Assembly: GCF_003050935.1 (NCBI RefSeq)
Contig: NZ_QAOX01000012.1
Span: 62,001-126,000, forward strand
Length of the DNA: 64,000 bases
DNA from: Luteibacter sp. OK325
GTDB taxonomy: Bacteria; Pseudomonadota; Gammaproteobacteria; Xanthomonadales; Rhodanobacteraceae
Reading direction: 5' to 3'
Shown here in pieces: positions 62,731 through 64,000 of this stretch. The notes beneath the pieces are model-generated. The model was not told where the DNA came from. It did no database searches and was given only the letters and a program-made list of their open reading frames with translations. The position numbers and the translations under genes were made by a program. The first letter of the stretch is position 1; the number at the start of each line of letters is the position of its first letter.

Positions 62731-63129
62731 TTACTGGGCGGCGGCAGCGGCGGCCTTCTTCGCGACCTTGGCGGCAGCGGCGGCGGCCACGTCTTCCTTG
62801 ATGCGGGCAGCCTTACCTTCCAGACCACGGAGGTAGTACAGCTTGGCGCCGCGGACCTTGCCCTTGCGCTTGACTTCGACCGAGTCGATAGCGTGGCTGT
62901 GCGACTGGAACACGCGCTCGACACCGGTGCCGTGCGAAATCTTGCGCACGGTAAAGGCGGAGTGCAGACCGCGGCTACGCTTGGCAATGACGATGCCTTC
63001 GAACGCCTGGACGCGCTCGCGAGCGCCTTCCTTGACCTTGACGTTGACGATCACGGTGTCGCCAGGACCGAATTCCGGCAGCTGGCGGATGATCTGCTCG
63101 GCTTCGAACTGTTGGAGAAGTTTGTTCAT
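62731..63129 (-). CDS. rplS: 50S ribosomal protein L19
   Basis: 132 aa. L19 features: [79 protein letters not shown]. The C-terminus is extended by an Ala/Lys-rich tail of about 20 residues, longer than in E. coli. The ATG at 63129 follows AGGTG. Third gene of the rimM-trmD-rplS run. Confidence 0.97.
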   Translation of the reverse strand: MNKLLQQFEAEQIIRQLPEFGPGDTVIVNVKVKEGARERVQAFEGIVIAKRSRGLHSAFTVRKISHGTGVERVFQSHSHAIDSVEVKRKGKVRGAKLYYLRGLEGKAARIKEDVAAAAAAKVAKKAAAAAAQ

Positions 63130-63139
63130 GGCACACCTG

Positions 63140-63922
63140 TCAATTTTCGTTACGGCGGTCGATATCGGCCGCACCGTTTAGCCGTGCATACTCACGGCGG
63201 AATTCATCCAGCAATGCCCTCGATTCATCATCGAGTGCACACTGCGTTAGCAAGTCCGGCCGGCGCAGCCAGGTACGACCCAGCGACTGCTTGCGACGCC
63301 AGCGGCGGATAGCCGCGTGATCGCCGGAAAGCAGCACCTCCGGCACGCCGCCCCAAACATCGTGATGCTCGGGACGGGTGTAATGCGGGCAATCCAGCAG
63401 ACCATCCGAGAAGGAGTCCTGCTGGGCGGACTGTGCGTCGTTCAACGCACCTTCCTGAAGACGACCTACCGCATCGATAACCACCGCTGCGGCAAGCTCC
63501 CCGCCAGACAGCACATAATCGCCGATTGAGAGCTCCTCGTCGACCTCGTGCTGCAGCAGGCGTTCGTCCACGCCCTCGTAACGTCCACAGACCAGGGCAA
63601 TTCGCGGCATTTTTGCCAGCGCCTCCACCCTACCCTGCGTCAGCCGCGCACCTTGCGGGCTGAGGTAAATCACGTGCACCGGTTCCGGTGCGGCCTCACG
63701 AACCGCTGCAAGCGCCGCTCGCAAGGGATCGATCAGCATCACCATGCCCGGCCCACCGCCAAAAGGGCGGCCGTCCACGGTGCGATGCCTGTCGGGAGCG
63801 AAGTCGCGAGGGTTCCAGGTTTCCACCTGTAACAACTCGCGCTGCTGCGCCCTGCCGACCACCCCGACCGCGGCCGACTGGCGGACGAAATCGGGAAACA
63901 ACGAGACCACATCGATACGCAT
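63140..63922 (-). CDS. trmD: tRNA (guanine-N1)-methyltransferase TrmD
   Basis: 260 aa SPOUT methyltransferase: [13 protein letters not shown] start, [12 protein letters not shown], and the knotted site [13 protein letters not shown] with [14 protein letters not shown]; the late segment [16 protein letters not shown] is typical. It makes m1G37 in tRNA. The ATG at 63922 is the family start; a 19-codon extension overlapping rimM is rejected. Ten bases before rplS. Confidence 0.97.
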   Translation of the reverse strand: MRIDVVSLFPDFVRQSAAVGVVGRAQQRELLQVETWNPRDFAPDRHRTVDGRPFGGGPGMVMLIDPLRAALAAVREAAPEPVHVIYLSPQGARLTQGRVEALAKMPRIALVCGRYEGVDERLLQHEVDEELSIGDYVLSGGELAAAVVIDAVGRLQEGALNDAQSAQQDSFSDGLLDCPHYTRPEHHDVWGGVPEVLLSGDHAAIRRWRRKQSLGRTWLRRPDLLTQCALDDESRALLDEFRREYARLNGAADIDRRNEN

Positions 63923-63938
63923 GACTGGAATCGCTGCT

Positions 63939-64000
63939 CTAGAACTCGGGGTCCCAGTCCACCACGATGCGCTGGCCATCGAAATCGATGGAGTGCACGT
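63939..64000 (-). CDS. rimM: Ribosome maturation factor RimM (C-terminal end)
   Basis: Only the last 20 codons lie in the window; the gene continues past the right edge. It ends VDWDPEF followed by TAG, the typical RimM C-terminus, 16 bp before trmD. Position in the conserved rpsP-rimM-trmD-rplS order supports the call. Confidence 0.88.
   Translation of the reverse strand, partial: VHSIDFDGQRIVVDWDPEF

Overview
The window looks like a chromosomal segment of a GC-rich gammaproteobacterium of the Lysobacterales (Xanthomonadales), most likely Rhodanobacteraceae (Luteibacter/Dyella-like). The best evidence is the xanthomonad-type arginine route: an N-acetylornithine carbamoyltransferase, an ArgB kinase fused to an acetyltransferase domain, and argG-argE-argB-argC-argH-proB-proA in one run. 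A DksA with a long Lys/Ala/Pro tail and a degenerate FimX-like c-di-GMP protein fit the same group. The assignment is inferred from gene content; no rRNA or tRNA gene was seen.

Layout. 1-4.5 kb: end of tcdA, then a small cytochrome, a six-helix sensor kinase, a response regulator and a CqsA/LqsA-type autoinducer synthase. Together these form a candidate alpha-hydroxyketone quorum-sensing locus. 4.5-12.1 kb: housekeeping and envelope genes (Mpo1-like protein, pirin, hydrolase, two cold-shock proteins, a lipoprotein, a YcaQ-like glycosylase, an EF-hand protein, phospholipase A1, SlyD). 12.3-15.2 kb: leucine catabolism (methylcrotonyl-CoA carboxylase biotin subunit, HMG-CoA lyase). 15.2-28 kb: accessory island on the minus strand with two paralogous unknown proteins followed by two giant tandem RHS/YD-repeat proteins. 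28-37 kb: acetyltransferases, an SDR dehydrogenase, EfpL (YeiP), an FUSC transporter and a partial kynurenine branch (ACMSD, kynureninase). 37-46.7 kb: proline and arginine biosynthesis, preceded by a candidate leader-peptide attenuator. 47-53.6 kb: glycine-zipper protein, cysS-sufE, dksA, yidD, a dihydroorotase and an M23 peptidase. 53.7-58.6 kb: folE2, and a tightly overlapping mtaD/YciI/ubiG/HAD/squalene-synthase-like run. 58.6-64 kb: efp next to its modifying enzyme epmB, a REC-PAS-GGDEF-EAL protein, then rplS-trmD-rimM.

Many intergenic gaps carry a dispersed, about 22-bp REP-like palindrome, often as inverted pairs with a conserved spacer. Intrinsic terminators are clear at many gene ends. 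The most notable items are the quorum-sensing locus, the argF' leader (an Arg-containing mini-ORF whose last codons are complementary to the terminator stem), the RHS island with identical structured ribosome-binding leaders on its two unknown genes, and the REP family. All calls rest on reading the sequence and remembered family knowledge; no database search was run.
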